DNA from: Ecdyonurus torrentis
Taxonomy: Eukaryota; Arthropoda; Insecta; Ephemeroptera; Heptageniidae
NCBI GenBank assembly: GCA_949318235.1
Contig: OX439130.1
Coordinates: 42,545,040-42,609,039, forward strand
Direction of reading: 5' to 3'
DNA: 64,000 nucleotides
A program made the position numbers and the translations under genes. How positions within the stretch are numbered: the stretch's first letter is position 1; every line of letters begins with the position of its first letter. The notes under the pieces were generated by a model, which was given only the letters and a program-made list of their open reading frames with translations, searched no databases and was not told the origin of the DNA. Positions 30,579-46,299 of the stretch are shown here, piece by piece.

Positions 30579-31318
30579 AGGCGTAGAATACCTTTAACAA
30601 AAAAAACTTGTCTTATATTCTAGCATATCTGAAAATCAATGTTGATTTGACCAGAGTCATTGATTTCTAATTTATTTTCCGTTCACAAAATGGTGCTTGC
30701 GGACTCTGACATCAAGCTCGCCTGGTCCACACGCTCCTAAATCAAGCAAGCTGTGACGTTATTGTCCGCACGGACCATTTTGTGAATAGAACTTAAATTA
30801 GAAATAAATGACTCCAGCCAAATCAACGTTGATTTTCAGGTATTTTTGGATATAATCAATTTAAGGAAAAAACCATCGCGGTTAGGATCAATGATAAAGA
30901 AAAGGATAGAAAAACCAGCAAGGGCCTTACCACAGTAGAAGTTCTATGGAGAGGTCGAGGTCTTGCATGGCACAGTATAATGTTATAAAAGTTTCTTTAT
31001 AACTGAGAGCTTTCGTCATATGATAATGACATTATCAATCAAAAGAGAAAATTACTTGAGCACATCACTGAGCAGTGTCTTGTCTTGTACTATGCATTAT
31101 ACTGTGCCATGCAAGACCTCGACGTCTCCATAGAACTTCTACTGTGGTAAGGCCCTTGCTGGTTTTTCTATCCTTTTCTTTATCATTTTTGGATATAAGG
31201 CAAGTATTTTGTTCAGCCAACATCTGTGTTGTTGGCTTACCCCAAAAGGGATTATACTATAGCGTCATGATATGTATGTATGTATGTATGTATGTATTTT
31301 GTTCAAGGTGTTCTACTT
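30579..31318. mobile_element. broken copy of the 308-bp MITE (family A, copy 2) carrying nested insertions
   Basis: The left end (aggcgtagaataccttta) and most of both arms match copies 1 and 3 with many substitutions. Near 30848 the right arm is interrupted and resumes at about 31188 after an inserted palindrome. A second small insert with a (TATG)n tract separates the final ttcaaggtgttctac near 31302-31316 from the rest. The stretch ttttggatata occurs on both sides of the first insert, as expected if it was duplicated on insertion. Confidence 0.7.
30853..31187. mobile_element. nested palindromic element (family B) inside the broken MITE
   Basis: Arms 30891-30982 and about 31095-31186 are almost perfect inverted copies (atgataaagaaaaggatag and the complement). 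The left end also carries aaaccatcgcggttagg, which is found again at the left ends of related segments at about 44853 and 47909. It has no coding capacity. Confidence 0.7.
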
Positions 31319-31644
31319 CTACTCCTGTAATTGTTTTCTACAAGTATGTATGCATGATGCATATTGTGTATGATCAATGATCAAAATTTTTAATACATAT
31401 TACAAACCATTATTCAATATGACAATATTTTATTTTGCTGTAATCATCCTTTCACTAATTATATTTTACATAACATATATAACGTAGGATATATAAATTT
31501 TTATTAAATCATAGTAAAGCAGTATTTGTAATATAGTAGTTTTGGCTGCCAATCGCGGCGCCAGTGTAAAAGTTTGTCTACAAATTTATACAGGGAGTCG
31601 GAAGACATGTAAGGGACATTGCAATGTATTCACAGTAGATGGTA

Positions 31645-31829
31645 CAGTAGTCCATCTCCTATAGCGGGAATGTCAGATCGAATGCGCGCCATAATTCCGA
31701 CTGGGTGAAGGTGACAGAACTAGAAGCCGTAATTTGAAGTAATGTTACGTGTAGTTCTGACAACTTCACCCAGTCGGAATTATGGCGCGCATTCGATCTG
31801 ACATTCCCGCTATAGGAGATGGACTACTG
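31645..31829. mobile_element. 185-bp palindromic MITE with TA target duplication
   Basis: It starts cagtagtccatctcctat and ends with the exact complement, with TA on each side (31643-31644, 31830-31831). The arms run about 63 bases, nearly perfect, around a centre near 31735. The TA duplication and CAGT ends fit a Tc1/mariner-type non-autonomous element. Confidence 0.8.
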
Positions 31830-32122
31830 TATAATTTACTGTGCAATGTATTGAGGCGAAGCAATGAACTGAATTTTAAATATTTCGCGGTGTACATCAA
31901 GTTAGAGACTATAAATCCGTTTAACTTCTTAATCTTCTTATTTCTTTCTGTTTCTTTCCTTCATAACTACATTTTAATTACATTAATTAAATTTGATAAT
32001 TTATATGGAATTTAAATTTTAATGTGATTTAAAGATAGAATCGGATAGAAGATAGAATAATCCTTTTCCAAAAAGCTATTATTTTGACTTCAGAGTTGCG
32101 GCTACACGTCAAAACATCTGCG

Positions 32123-35100
32123 ATGGAGGAGATACTTTTGGTAAGCATTTATTTTACTGAAATTAATAAGTAATTAATTCAAATGCTGTGTAAATTTAAT
32201 TGTGGTTTGTAGTTAAGATACATTTTTATAATTTACACAACTCTTTACGAAATAATAGTTTTATTTTACCACGCTCAGAAATAAAAGAACACGTCGGAGG
32301 GTTGGGTGTCATGATAGTTATCCATATAGTTTCATCATAGCTATAATTTAAGATTTCTTTTCTTGCATTTGAGGTTCTAGTACTTCTAGAGTTATAGATT
32401 CATGTTTAAATTTTTTTCTTGCATCTCCATTTATCTGACTGGAGCTTGTTTTGTTTTTTGTATCATACCTTAAACTACACTATTCTTAATGCAGTGTGTG
32501 CCTTAATTTTCATATGTATGTATGTAAACAATGGGCAGTCCGTAAACATTGCGAAACTCAATTTTTACATTTTGGTTAGAATTAAAAGTTCTTTTTATAT
32601 TCAAATTATTTCTCTTTTTATTGTATTCATGGTATTATTATTATTTACTTTTTTCAGGAACCAACCCTGTATACAGTGAAGGGGATGGCCATCCTTGACA
32701 ACGATGGCAACCGCCTTTTAGCCAAGTACTATGATAAGAATGTATTCCCAACAGTAAAGGAACAGAAAGCATTTGAAAAGAATTTGTTCAACAAAACACA
32801 TCGTGCTAATGCAGAAATTATCATGCTTGATGGACTTACTTGTGTCTACCGTAGCAACGTAGATCTCTTTTTCTATGTCATGGGCAGCTCATATGAAAAT
32901 GAGGTACACAATATCATATCTATATAAACATACATATTTAGTTTTATGCCTTTCAAGTGTCTATTTTTTATTTTAAAGAGTGTTGTAAAGTAATGGTAAT
33001 TTATTCTCAATATATGTACTATACTAAGCTGGTTACCTGATTGCTTTGTGGTACTAAATTTTTCTGTTACATACTGCTTTGGAATTAATTGTAAAGTAGA
33101 GTACTGATACGTTACTTTATTTTAAATACTCACAAAAGTTGTTTCTATTATATAGTATGGTGTAATAATAACCAGGATGGCACTAAACTTGTTAATTTTT
33201 AATATACTGTACACAATGTTCCTCTTAGCGCGAGAGTGTTTGTCTTAGCGTTTTGAGTGGGCACCAATATTGTTGCTCTCCCATAACCTGGGGGTCTGTT
33301 CCGTAAGTCCTCACGAGAAACTTGGTAACAAGAAAGGGGGCGTGCACTTGTTTATCATTGAGAACTTGTGAGCCACGCCCCCTGTCTCAGTACCGAGTTT
33401 CTCGTGAAGCGTTATGGCACAGATCCCCTAGCCTCCACCCTCCACTTTATGCAGCAAGTTTTTATGTATGATTTTGTTATATATACTGCACAAAAATTGG
33501 AAATATAACAATAATATGGCACATCAAATTAATTTCAAAGGCTTAGAAAAGAAGTTTAAAATTATTATTGTTTATTGTCTAATAAGCCATCTATAGCTAA
33601 GTATAAGAATGTACTGATTTAGATTAAAAAAATAATAATACTGTAGTCAATTTTTTTTCTAATAATTTCAGTTGATCCTGATGAGTGTCTTAAACTGCTT
33701 GTATGACTCAGTCAGTCAAATTCTCCGCAAGAACGTTGAGAAGCGTGTTGTACTGGAAAACCTGGACATCGTCATGCTTGCTCTGGATGAGATCTGTGAT
33801 GGCGGGTAAGTTGTCTTAAAATTTAAAATCACCCAATTTGGGGGAAAAAAATAAGTTTATTTAGAGCTGGCAGATAAACAATTAAAACATTTACGTGTTT
33901 TCAGAGGTGTTACTATATCATTTTCAAAAATAGTCCAGTTTTAAATTAATTGATTTATATGTCATTAAAAGCAATACATTAAGTGTTGATTTATTATTAT
34001 TTGTTTTTCATTTATTTATTTTTTTTTTTCATAGCCTTGTAGATAAATTTTTCTCCTCAAAACCTTGATTTAAATACTGTAACATTTATTTAATGTATTA
34101 CTGTAGTTATTATACTCAACTCAAAAAACCTCAGCCGATTTATCGTTTTACCACTAATGTATCGCCCATTTTCTACCGTAAAAGTTCGAACGGTAGGTAG
34201 CTCAGGCTTTTTGAGACGATTGTATATTATATTTTAATGACCAAAATTTTGTGTTTTGTTGTATGTTACAAACAGAATCATCATGGAGGCAGATTCTGGG
34301 AATGTGGTTCAACGAGTTGCACTCAGAGCAGACGATATTCCACTAGGAGAGCAAACTGTTGCACAGGTGAGCTTTTGATTGTCTTTTCTTAGAAAATTAG
34401 TTGGAAAATTAACTTGTGGATAAATTTAATTGGAGAAATATATGATATGGTAAAATAAACAAAACGAGATGTGATAACAACATTATTAGAATACCTATAA
34501 TAAGATAGCTCCAAGCACGTCTTCAATATACTCTGACATGCATTTAGTTATTTCTGAGTTGTTTATCTTTTTTTGTGATTTCATAAACATTATTCTGGCC
34601 AGCTAGTGTTGTTATTATCTTGAGCGCCTTTTCATTAGTATCTCTATAGGTAGAATGAGTAGAGGCAGTGGTTAAGAATGCTTTGGAATAGTTTTTGAGA
34701 AACAGTCTTGGGTTCGATACCCAACATTTCTATTACAATAATGATATTATAATGTAGCCTCACACTGTGACAATAACAATATTGTTATTTTTAAAACATT
34801 GCCCACAATAGCAATGTACTCTATCAATAATATATATATCATATACATATATAATAACTATAAATCATAGTGCGATCTTTTTATTGAAATGAAATATTTT
34901 ATATCGTGCTTCATGACTGTACCTACAATGATTGATTACACACCTCATTTAGATTTTTTCTTTAGTTTTATTTGTATTTGTATTTTTTTAACACTTTTCT
35001 TATTTTTTGCGTTAAAACTATTGTTATTGATGTGACAATAGTATCTATCATCAATTTTTGTTAATCTGGGGTATTGCTTCATGTGACAAAAAACGAGATG

Positions 35101-35702
35101 CACGTATTGCTACGCGTGACAAATAACGACTTACACATATTGCTTCGCGTGACAAAAAATGAGATGCACATATTGCTCACAACAAGATGAATATAGGTAA
35201 TTCAAGTTTCGGAAGTTAAATTTTGAGGAGGATAAAAACATAACACTTGATCTACCCGGAACTTATGTCAGAAGTCAAAAGTGGCAGGAAGCTTACTATA
35301 CAATAGGATAGAAGTTATTGGTGATGAAAAATAGTTAAAAATTGCTACTTCCTTGATATATTACCAGGTTCAAGGTGTGTGACAATCAAAGAAGTTTTTA
35401 TTTTATTTTTATGTATTTATTTTAATTAACATGAAGCTTGATGGATCTAAAAGTTCAAAATTTTGCGTATTGAATTTTGCATGGAGCTCCCACTCTCTAA
35501 TTTTTAGACACTTGTAGTAATCTTAAGCTAAAGAAATACTGTGCATAATAATATTAAATATATCAGATTTCCCTGCCATTACCACTTTTATAGTTAAATT
35601 AATTAGCACTTAATTTTTAGCTACAATTATAAATTGTGGTTTCTTGTGTTGCAGGTTTTGCAGACCGCCAAAGAACAACTCAAATGGTCGTTATTAAAGT
35701 GA
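32123..35702 (+). CDS. COPZ1: coatomer subunit zeta (COPI coat)
   Basis: Exons 32123-32140, 32658-32903, 33672-33805, 34276-34366 and 35655-35702 give 178 aa, the normal size. Zeta pairs with gamma-COP in the F-subcomplex of coatomer, which coats Golgi-to-ER vesicles in the cytosol. The longin-like fold is recognisable throughout: [17 protein letters not shown] at the start, YYDKNVFPT, then [45 protein letters not shown] and a final EQLKWSLLK. The first exon has only six codons. Intron 4 contains a SINE-like segment and a 33-bp minisatellite. The last exon and its 3' flank are duplicated in tandem immediately downstream. A possible poly-A signal lies near 35779. Confidence 0.96.
33290..33429. 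mobile_element. about 140-bp GC-rich hairpin element in COPZ1 intron 2
   Basis: ggggtctgtt...cctcacgagaaac on the left pairs with gtttctcgtgaagc...acagatcccc on the right, and the central parts gggggcgtg and cacgccccc also pair. Several mismatches are present. It is GC-rich within an AT-rich intron and non-coding. The target duplication is uncertain. Confidence 0.6.
34661..34735 (+). repeat. tRNA-derived SINE-like segment
   Basis: agaggcagtggttaagaatg (34661-34680) resembles an RNA polymerase III A box, and ggttcgatacc (34711-34721) is a good B box (consensus GGTTCGANTCC). The spacing of some 40 bases is that of a tRNA head. The body does not fold as a clean cloverleaf, so I read it as a SINE head rather than a working tRNA gene. 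The 3' limit is not clear. It lies in COPZ1 intron 4. Confidence 0.5.
35071..35180. repeat. 33-bp minisatellite, about 3.3 copies
   Basis: Three successive 33-base units start at 35071, 35104 and 35137 (type gtattgcttcgcgtgacaaa), differing at a few positions, followed by a partial unit. It lies in COPZ1 intron 4. Confidence 0.8.
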
Positions 35703-36742
35703 ACATTCCTGTCTTATTTTTCTGTCTTCATATTTTATTCATTTTTATGCACTATATTTAGATTTAAGGAAATTTTAATAAAATAAAAAAGTGTTTTGTT
35801 CTGTAATAACATTGGTTTACTGTTTGTTAGTATACTGTCCCCAACAGATAATGTAACTTTTACTGTATGTGTTTAGACATTTATTAAACTTATTTATTAT
35901 CTTGTTTATTAATAAATGTTAGAATTAAAATACTATTATTATTATTTTTTTTTTTGAAGGAACAAATAAAAGAAAAAAGAAAAGAAAAAACTTAAATGGA
36001 CAAAACTATTAAGTTATAAACAAATAAAATAGTATTAATAATCAAATAAATAAAAAATACATTATCTTTTTATGATCTAAAATAGTAAGGAATAATTAAA
36101 AATTTCACAAGATAAGTAACTTTTATTTGTTAAGGTAAATTACTTATTTAGTTTTGCTTGCTTTCTAAAAGAGGGACCCTGGTTACAATTAGAAGTTTAA
36201 ACAGACCGCCAAAGAACAACTCAAATGGTCGTTATTAAAGTGAACATTCCTGTCTTATTTTTCTGTCTTCATATTTTATTCATTTTTATGCACTATATTT
36301 AGATTTAAGGAAATTTTAATAAAATAAAAAAGTGTTTTGTTCTGTAATAACATTGGTTTACTGTTTGTTAGTATACTGTCCCCAACAGATAATGTAACTT
36401 TTACTGTATGTGTTTAGACATTTATTAAACTTATTTATTATCTTGTTTATTAATAAATGTTAGAATTAAAATACTATTATTATTTTTTTTTTTTTTGAAG
36501 GAACAAATAAAAGAAAAAAGAAAAGAAAAAACTTAAATGGACAAAACTATTAAGTTATAAACAAATAAAATAGTATTAATAATCAAATAAATAAAAAATA
36601 CATTATCTTTTTATGATCTAAAATAGTAAGGAATAATTAAAAATTTCACAAGATAAGTAACTTTTATTTGTTAAGGTAAATTACTTATTTAGTTTTGCTT
36701 GCTTTCTAAAAGAGGGACCCTGGTTACAATTAGAAGTTTAAA
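35661..36742. repeat. 541-bp tandem duplication of the COPZ1 last exon and 3' flank
   Basis: 35661-36201 is followed directly by a nearly identical copy at 36202-36742. The unit begins cagaccgccaaagaac (6 bases into the last COPZ1 exon) and ends agaagtttaaa. I noticed essentially only a length change in a T run. The second copy keeps the stop codon, the poly-A signal region and 3' flank but has no splice acceptor, so it is a dead exon copy or a spare 3' end. Confidence 0.93.
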
Positions 36743-36995
36743 CATAAAGAAATCTGAAGTTTTGATACAATAATAAAATATTGTTTCATAAATAATTAAA
36801 GTAAAAGGACATTTTTTTCCCTTGTAGTAAATATTTATGAAACACTCCTTCGAATATATTTTGATAAAATGATCAGATATCGAAAAGTTATTGCTGTGCG
36901 TGCGCATAATTTCGCTCATCAACGGTTATCACGGTAGCAAGTTGATACGAGATGTGTTTGCTTAAGTGTCATCATAGTTAGTGCAGGCTTGAGTG

Positions 36996-39900
36996 ATGGT
37001 GCTCAACTGGTGTCAAAGTGGGGACGCCGAGAATGAAGAGGCACGCAGAAAAAGCCGCGAGCTAGAGAGACGGCTCGCGGAGTGGAACAAACCCTACCAA
37101 CAAGCAATCAAAATCCTACTTCTTGGTACGCAGAATAGAAAGTTTTCGCTAAAATAATTGTCATATAGCTTCAATCACAAGAACGCGGTCATAAAATTAG
37201 CGATTTTATGACTTTATTATAATTATAATATTATGTTCCCATGGCACACAATTTGAAAAGTCAAATATAGTACGCTATAGACCGTAAAAATTATTTATAA
37301 TACAGTACCTAAAAGGGACAAAAGTATATTTCTCATTATGATATTTTTAGTAGCATAATATGTAATTATCATGAATAAAAATAAGGCAGTACTGCTGTAA
37401 AGATATTGATCGAAAACACGTTATTTTAAAAAAAAGTCAGACTATAGACAAATTTCATTATGCTGATAATTAAATATATGCTCGCGCGATGAGGGCTTAT
37501 CTTTGTAAATTGATATGTGGTGATAATTTGAACTTGATGAGACATGCTTCATGGCTACTGTCACTTAAGATTATGATTAATTTATTCTTGTTAAATTTAT
37601 CTTTACACATGACAAATATATAAATCAGAAAATAAATAAATATATTAGATTTGTAAAAGCATAAAATTTTATATAAGAAGTTTATTTATAATTTTTGTTG
37701 TACTCAAAACCCAAAAGTCCCAAAACTTATAAATTATTTAAAAATACAAACTTTTTTTTTTTAATTTCGGAACGTGATATATGCTTGTGAGAATGCGATG
37801 AAGATATATGAAACGTATTATAATATTAAATTGATTGCATTTGGCGCGCAAGCACCATATTTGAGTATAATGAACACAATATAGGACAGGAACTTTCATG
37901 CTTTTAGGAGCTGGAGAAGCAGGAAAAACAACTATCATCAAGCAAATGAAAATTTTGCATATTGCTGGATTTTCAGACAAGTAAGCATGGCATCTGGATA
38001 GATTATATTCATTTTTTTTAAACAATAACCAAATTTAAAAAAAAGTTACTATATTAATAGCTGTTTTTTTACATTACATTAAACATTATAATATATAAAC
38101 TATTTTCGTATATTATATATTTCAAATATTTTGTATTTTTACAATATTTCATTTTTCTAACGCGAGCTGTATTTACTATCAAAAATGCTGAGCATACAAA
38201 CACACCAAGACTATCTGATCCTCCAGTTAATTCCCTTCGTCACCTCTTCTAACTTAAATATTATACTGACTTATATTTTATTGCTACAGCGATCGCAAGG
38301 AACAAGCAGCAGAGGTGCGGCGAAATGTTCATGAATCCATCAGCGATCTCTGCGCTCATATGTCAGTTCTTCAACCTCCGGTCTCACTTGAAGACTCGAG
38401 CTTGACAGAAAGCGTACAATTTGTTCGAGATAGCAAACCTCCATACTCACAGGTTATGCATTTTTTATGGGGGGGGGGGGGGGGGGGGGGAGAGAGAGAC
38501 TCAGAAACTTTCCTACAAAGAGACTTTTGTTATTGGCGGTTGTAGTTACGTAAATTATAAATAATTATATGTTTCATTTATATTTAAGTCTTATCTTTCT
38601 CGCTATGATATAATTGCACCACAACTTTATTTTTATGTTTTAAAACAATTTCAAAGTTAATTTAAACTACAGTATAAGGTGTTGGTGATAAGATAAAAAT
38701 TTCAAGTATTGAACGTACGTTATACAGTATTATATCGTTCACAAACACGCCTTCCATTTATTTAATTTTTCATAAATATATATACACAAGAATTCTGTGA
38801 AGGCCTATAAGTTTTTTTTTATTTGTCCTGTTTTAGCACTGTCCGAAAAAAGTTCATAATTCTAAATATTGCTGACACACCTGTTAATTATTTTAGTTTT
38901 TAAATAATAATTAACAAATTATTTCAGGAGTTCTATGACGGAACTTCGCGACTTTGGCAAGATGCTGGAGTGCAAAAATGTTACAGCCGAGCAAATGAGT
39001 TCCAGCTCATTGAATGTGCAAAATAGTGAGTTAATATGTTGGTGACTACTGACTTGATATTATTATGCTATTTTAAACCCACGCACCAACGCTGATTTAT
39101 TATTAAATGATACTGTTTGAAAATGCAATATACAATAACAAAATATGAATTTATAAAATAATAATAATAATAGTAAGAAAATAATAGTGTATGTAAGCAG
39201 CAGAAAAAAAAAGTTATAGTGAAAATTATTATGATATACATAAAAGACTTTTCAATTTGCGGAGGGAAATTCAGCAATTTAATTTTATAAATTTTGTCTC
39301 AGTTTTTTAGATCGACTGCACGAAGTAAGACGTGAGGACTTCACTCCCACGGATCAGGTGAATATATATTATTTAACAATTCAATTGATATATCGTATAA
39401 ATATTGTAGATCCAACATTGCATATTGCATGTTTTGACAACAGCTAGGGACATATATAATTCGACTTCTGCACTATATTTTGATATTTTTCCCCGACTTG
39501 TTAGGAGTTTTATTATTATTATTAATCATGGTGTTTTGATAAAAAAAAAATAGCTGTCTATTTTACATTTAATACTGATATTCTACTGTAGTCTACAATA
39601 TTATTAATTTTAAAATTAGTTTAAAATATTTAGAATTAAATTTAAAAGTTGAAAAAAAAAGTTAAAGAAAAGAAAGAAAGTATTGTTCCCTAAGAATAAA
39701 TAACAAAGAAAAATATATAGTTGTTTAAAAATTAATTTTATTTGAAGGATATTCTGCACTGCCGCAAGAAAACCACTGGGATTCAAAAAGTGGAATTTAC
39801 AGTGAAAGTACCAAAGAAATTCGGTGGAGGATCACAACTCTTCTGGATGTTTGATGTTGGTGGACAAAGGGGTGAGAGGCGAAAGTGGATTCAAGTAAGT

Positions 39901-40762
39901 TTCAAATCTTTTTAGTTGATGAAAAACTAAAAAAGTGTGTGTTTGAGTACTGTTGTATAATAAATTTAACATTGAAAATAATACATCCCAGATGATAATT
40001 TCATTTCTCTACAATGATATAAATTTATTAATAATAGTTTATATTTTGCACATTTAGGCTTTCGACGGCATACATGCTGTGTTATTCTTGGTTGGAAGTA
40101 GTAGTTTTGACCAAGTTCTTCGAGAGGATGGTAAAACAAACCGACTGCGTGAAGCATTGCATCTTTTTCAAGAAGTGTGGGACAGCAGGTATAACATCAA
40201 ATTGCGTTATAGCGCCTTGAAATATAGGCAACTTGTTGAGCATTACTGCAGTGCAGGTTGCATTTGCTAAGGGGTTTACTATGTTACGGTTTCAGATATT
40301 TGCGAGCAAGCGGGTTTATACTTTTTCTCAATAAACAAGACGTATTAAAACAGAAGATTGAATCTGGAAGACGCCTTGAAGATCATTTTCCTGAATATTT
40401 AGAATACGAAGGCAATACTAATGATAAATTTGAGCGTGCCAGAGCATTTATTAAAGATCTATTTCTAGTAAGTAATTCTCGATATAGTCAAATTACATAC
40501 CCTATTTTATTAATTATTAATATTTTTAATGCTTGAATTTTCTGTGTAGGATTTGACAAGTTCAAGTTCAAGATCCCCATTGGATCGTCGTCTGTCTTTG
40601 GGTCCTGGTATCGTGGTGACTCCAGAAGCACCACAAGAACGCAGTAGACAGTGTTTTTGGCATTACACGATCGCAGTGGACACGAGAAATGTGCGCACTG
40701 TATTTGAAGATGTTCATTCTATGATTATCTCATGGAACCTTGAGCAGTTGGGATTGCAATAG
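36996..40762 (+). CDS. Galphaf: heterotrimeric G protein alpha subunit, divergent Gs-type (Galphaf-like)
   Basis: Nine exons (36996-37125, 37908-37980, 38290-38452, 38938-39026, 39303-39357, 39748-39894, 40058-40188, 40296-40467, 40550-40762) give 390 aa. All G boxes are present: P-loop GAGEAGKTT (family usual GAGESGKS/T), switch I CRKKTTGI with catalytic Arg and Mg-binding Thr, switch [14 protein letters not shown] (usual RDERR in Gs), NKQD, and a changed last box (YTIAVDT against the usual TCAVDT). The closest family by pattern is Gs ([27 protein letters not shown]), but the divergence, a Ser/Pro-rich insert before the last box and the C-terminus EQLGLQ instead of the Gs ending QYELL fit insect Galphaf. 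An N-terminal Cys at residue 6 could be palmitoylated. Effector and receptor are unknown. A poly-A signal aataaa lies at 40780. Confidence 0.88.
38468..38490. repeat. poly-G tract just after a Galphaf exon
   Basis: More than 20 consecutive G residues begin some 16 bases after the donor of exon 3 (38452), followed by a GA run. On RNA it could form a G-quadruplex close to the donor site. Confidence 0.9.
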
Positions 40763-41209
40763 CTATAACCAATAGACGTAATAAAGAATTTGATAATTTA
40801 GTATAATACATAATAAAATATATTTTGTCAAAATTCCGTTGAAATAAACCAAAATTTTAAAATTTTATATACTCCAAAACTTTATACTCGGTTTTCATTA
40901 TAGTGAAGTGACTCTCTCTTTTATTATTATTTACATTTACTGTTGTTTGTTTTTGTTTTTCATTTTTATATTAATTTGTGAACTTAAAAAACTGCATTTA
41001 AAAGCAATGTAAAAATACACAAATTTAAATGATGATACACATGCTATATGCAATAAAAGTCTATTTAACATTTATGCTATATTTACTAATAGAAACTCAT
41101 AGAATTCTCATAAGTTTTGTAATTATAAAAATTCTATTCTTCTTTACGCTGCGCGGTGTCACACATTTATTTTATTATCATGTCTCGCAGAATTATATTG
41201 GCGATATTC

Positions 41210-41300
41210 GCGGCCTTTTTTAAAAATGGCGGAATCAACCGAGCATTTCCGAACGTTCTCGAAGCTTAAACCGGCAGCTGCCGCAGCTGTAAATTGTAAA
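41210..41300 (+). promoter_or_regulatory. possible promoter of the TAF1A-like gene with aaaatggcgg motif
   Basis: The stretch between the Galphaf 3' end and the ATG at 41390 turns GC-richer here and contains ttttaaaaatggcggaatc (near 41216-41234), the core of a YY1/Pho-type site often found at start sites of housekeeping genes. Inference only. Confidence 0.3.
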
Positions 41301-41389
41301 CATTGTAAATAAACAAAAAGGAGAAGAAAAGCACGTTTTTGGTGAAATTTAATAACAGGGATAAAATTAACTGTATTGAAGGCTTTAAA

Positions 41390-45712
<4,323 letters not shown>

Positions 45713-46299
45713 CTCTGTGTGTTGCATGCATGTGTGTTGTTATAAATATTATCAAATGTTCAAAACCATATAACTATGGATAATAAACTCTAAAAATGAA
45801 AAATAAATTTTGTAATGGATTCTTACATTTGCTTTGCCTAAATCTACTTAAAATATAAAATAAAATGTTGACATTCAACTTGAATACTTTCCTTTTTATC
45901 TATCATATGTATCAGTCTTAGCAGATACATTATTACAAGTCATAATATGTTTCAATATTAGTTTCCTAAAAAGAGTTCGGAATAAGAAAATAATTTTCTC
46001 TATAACCATAAAATATAAAATAATGCATAATTAATAATTAAGTTACAACATGATAATCAAAGCCATGTAATAATTAATGATAACTTTTGTGAACCAAATG
46101 ATACAAAATTATATATTATAAATATTTTTTAAATTCAAACATGAGGATTTTTTTTATAATTTACGCCATTTACGCCTAATTACGCTTAATTTAAACTGTG
46201 CGCCAAAACAGATGAAAATCAAAATACGCTTATGTCCCCGCCCCTTCTTCATCAGCTGGATCGATTGACGACAAAAAAAATAAATTTTCCGAAATAAAA
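45713..46299. other. short intergenic region before the PDH E1 alpha gene
   Basis: It holds the 3' flank of the TAF1A-like gene (aataaa motifs near 45783 and 45801) and, close to 46180-46299, a GC-richer stretch with ccccgccccttc that is probably the pyruvate dehydrogenase promoter. No coding exon was seen. Confidence 0.5.

Larger units (their letters stand above)
29246..32122. other. intergenic region between SQOR and coatomer zeta
   Basis: It contains poly-A/poly-T tracts (29636-29669, 29741-29764, 30050-30068), a broken copy of the 308-bp MITE family with other inserts in it (30579-31318), and a TA-flanked palindromic MITE (31645-31829). No coding exon was seen. The coatomer promoter must be in the last part. 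Confidence 0.6.

Noticed and set aside
34661..34735. Functional tRNA gene
   Set aside because: The B box is good but the acceptor and anticodon stems do not pair convincingly, so a SINE head is preferred.
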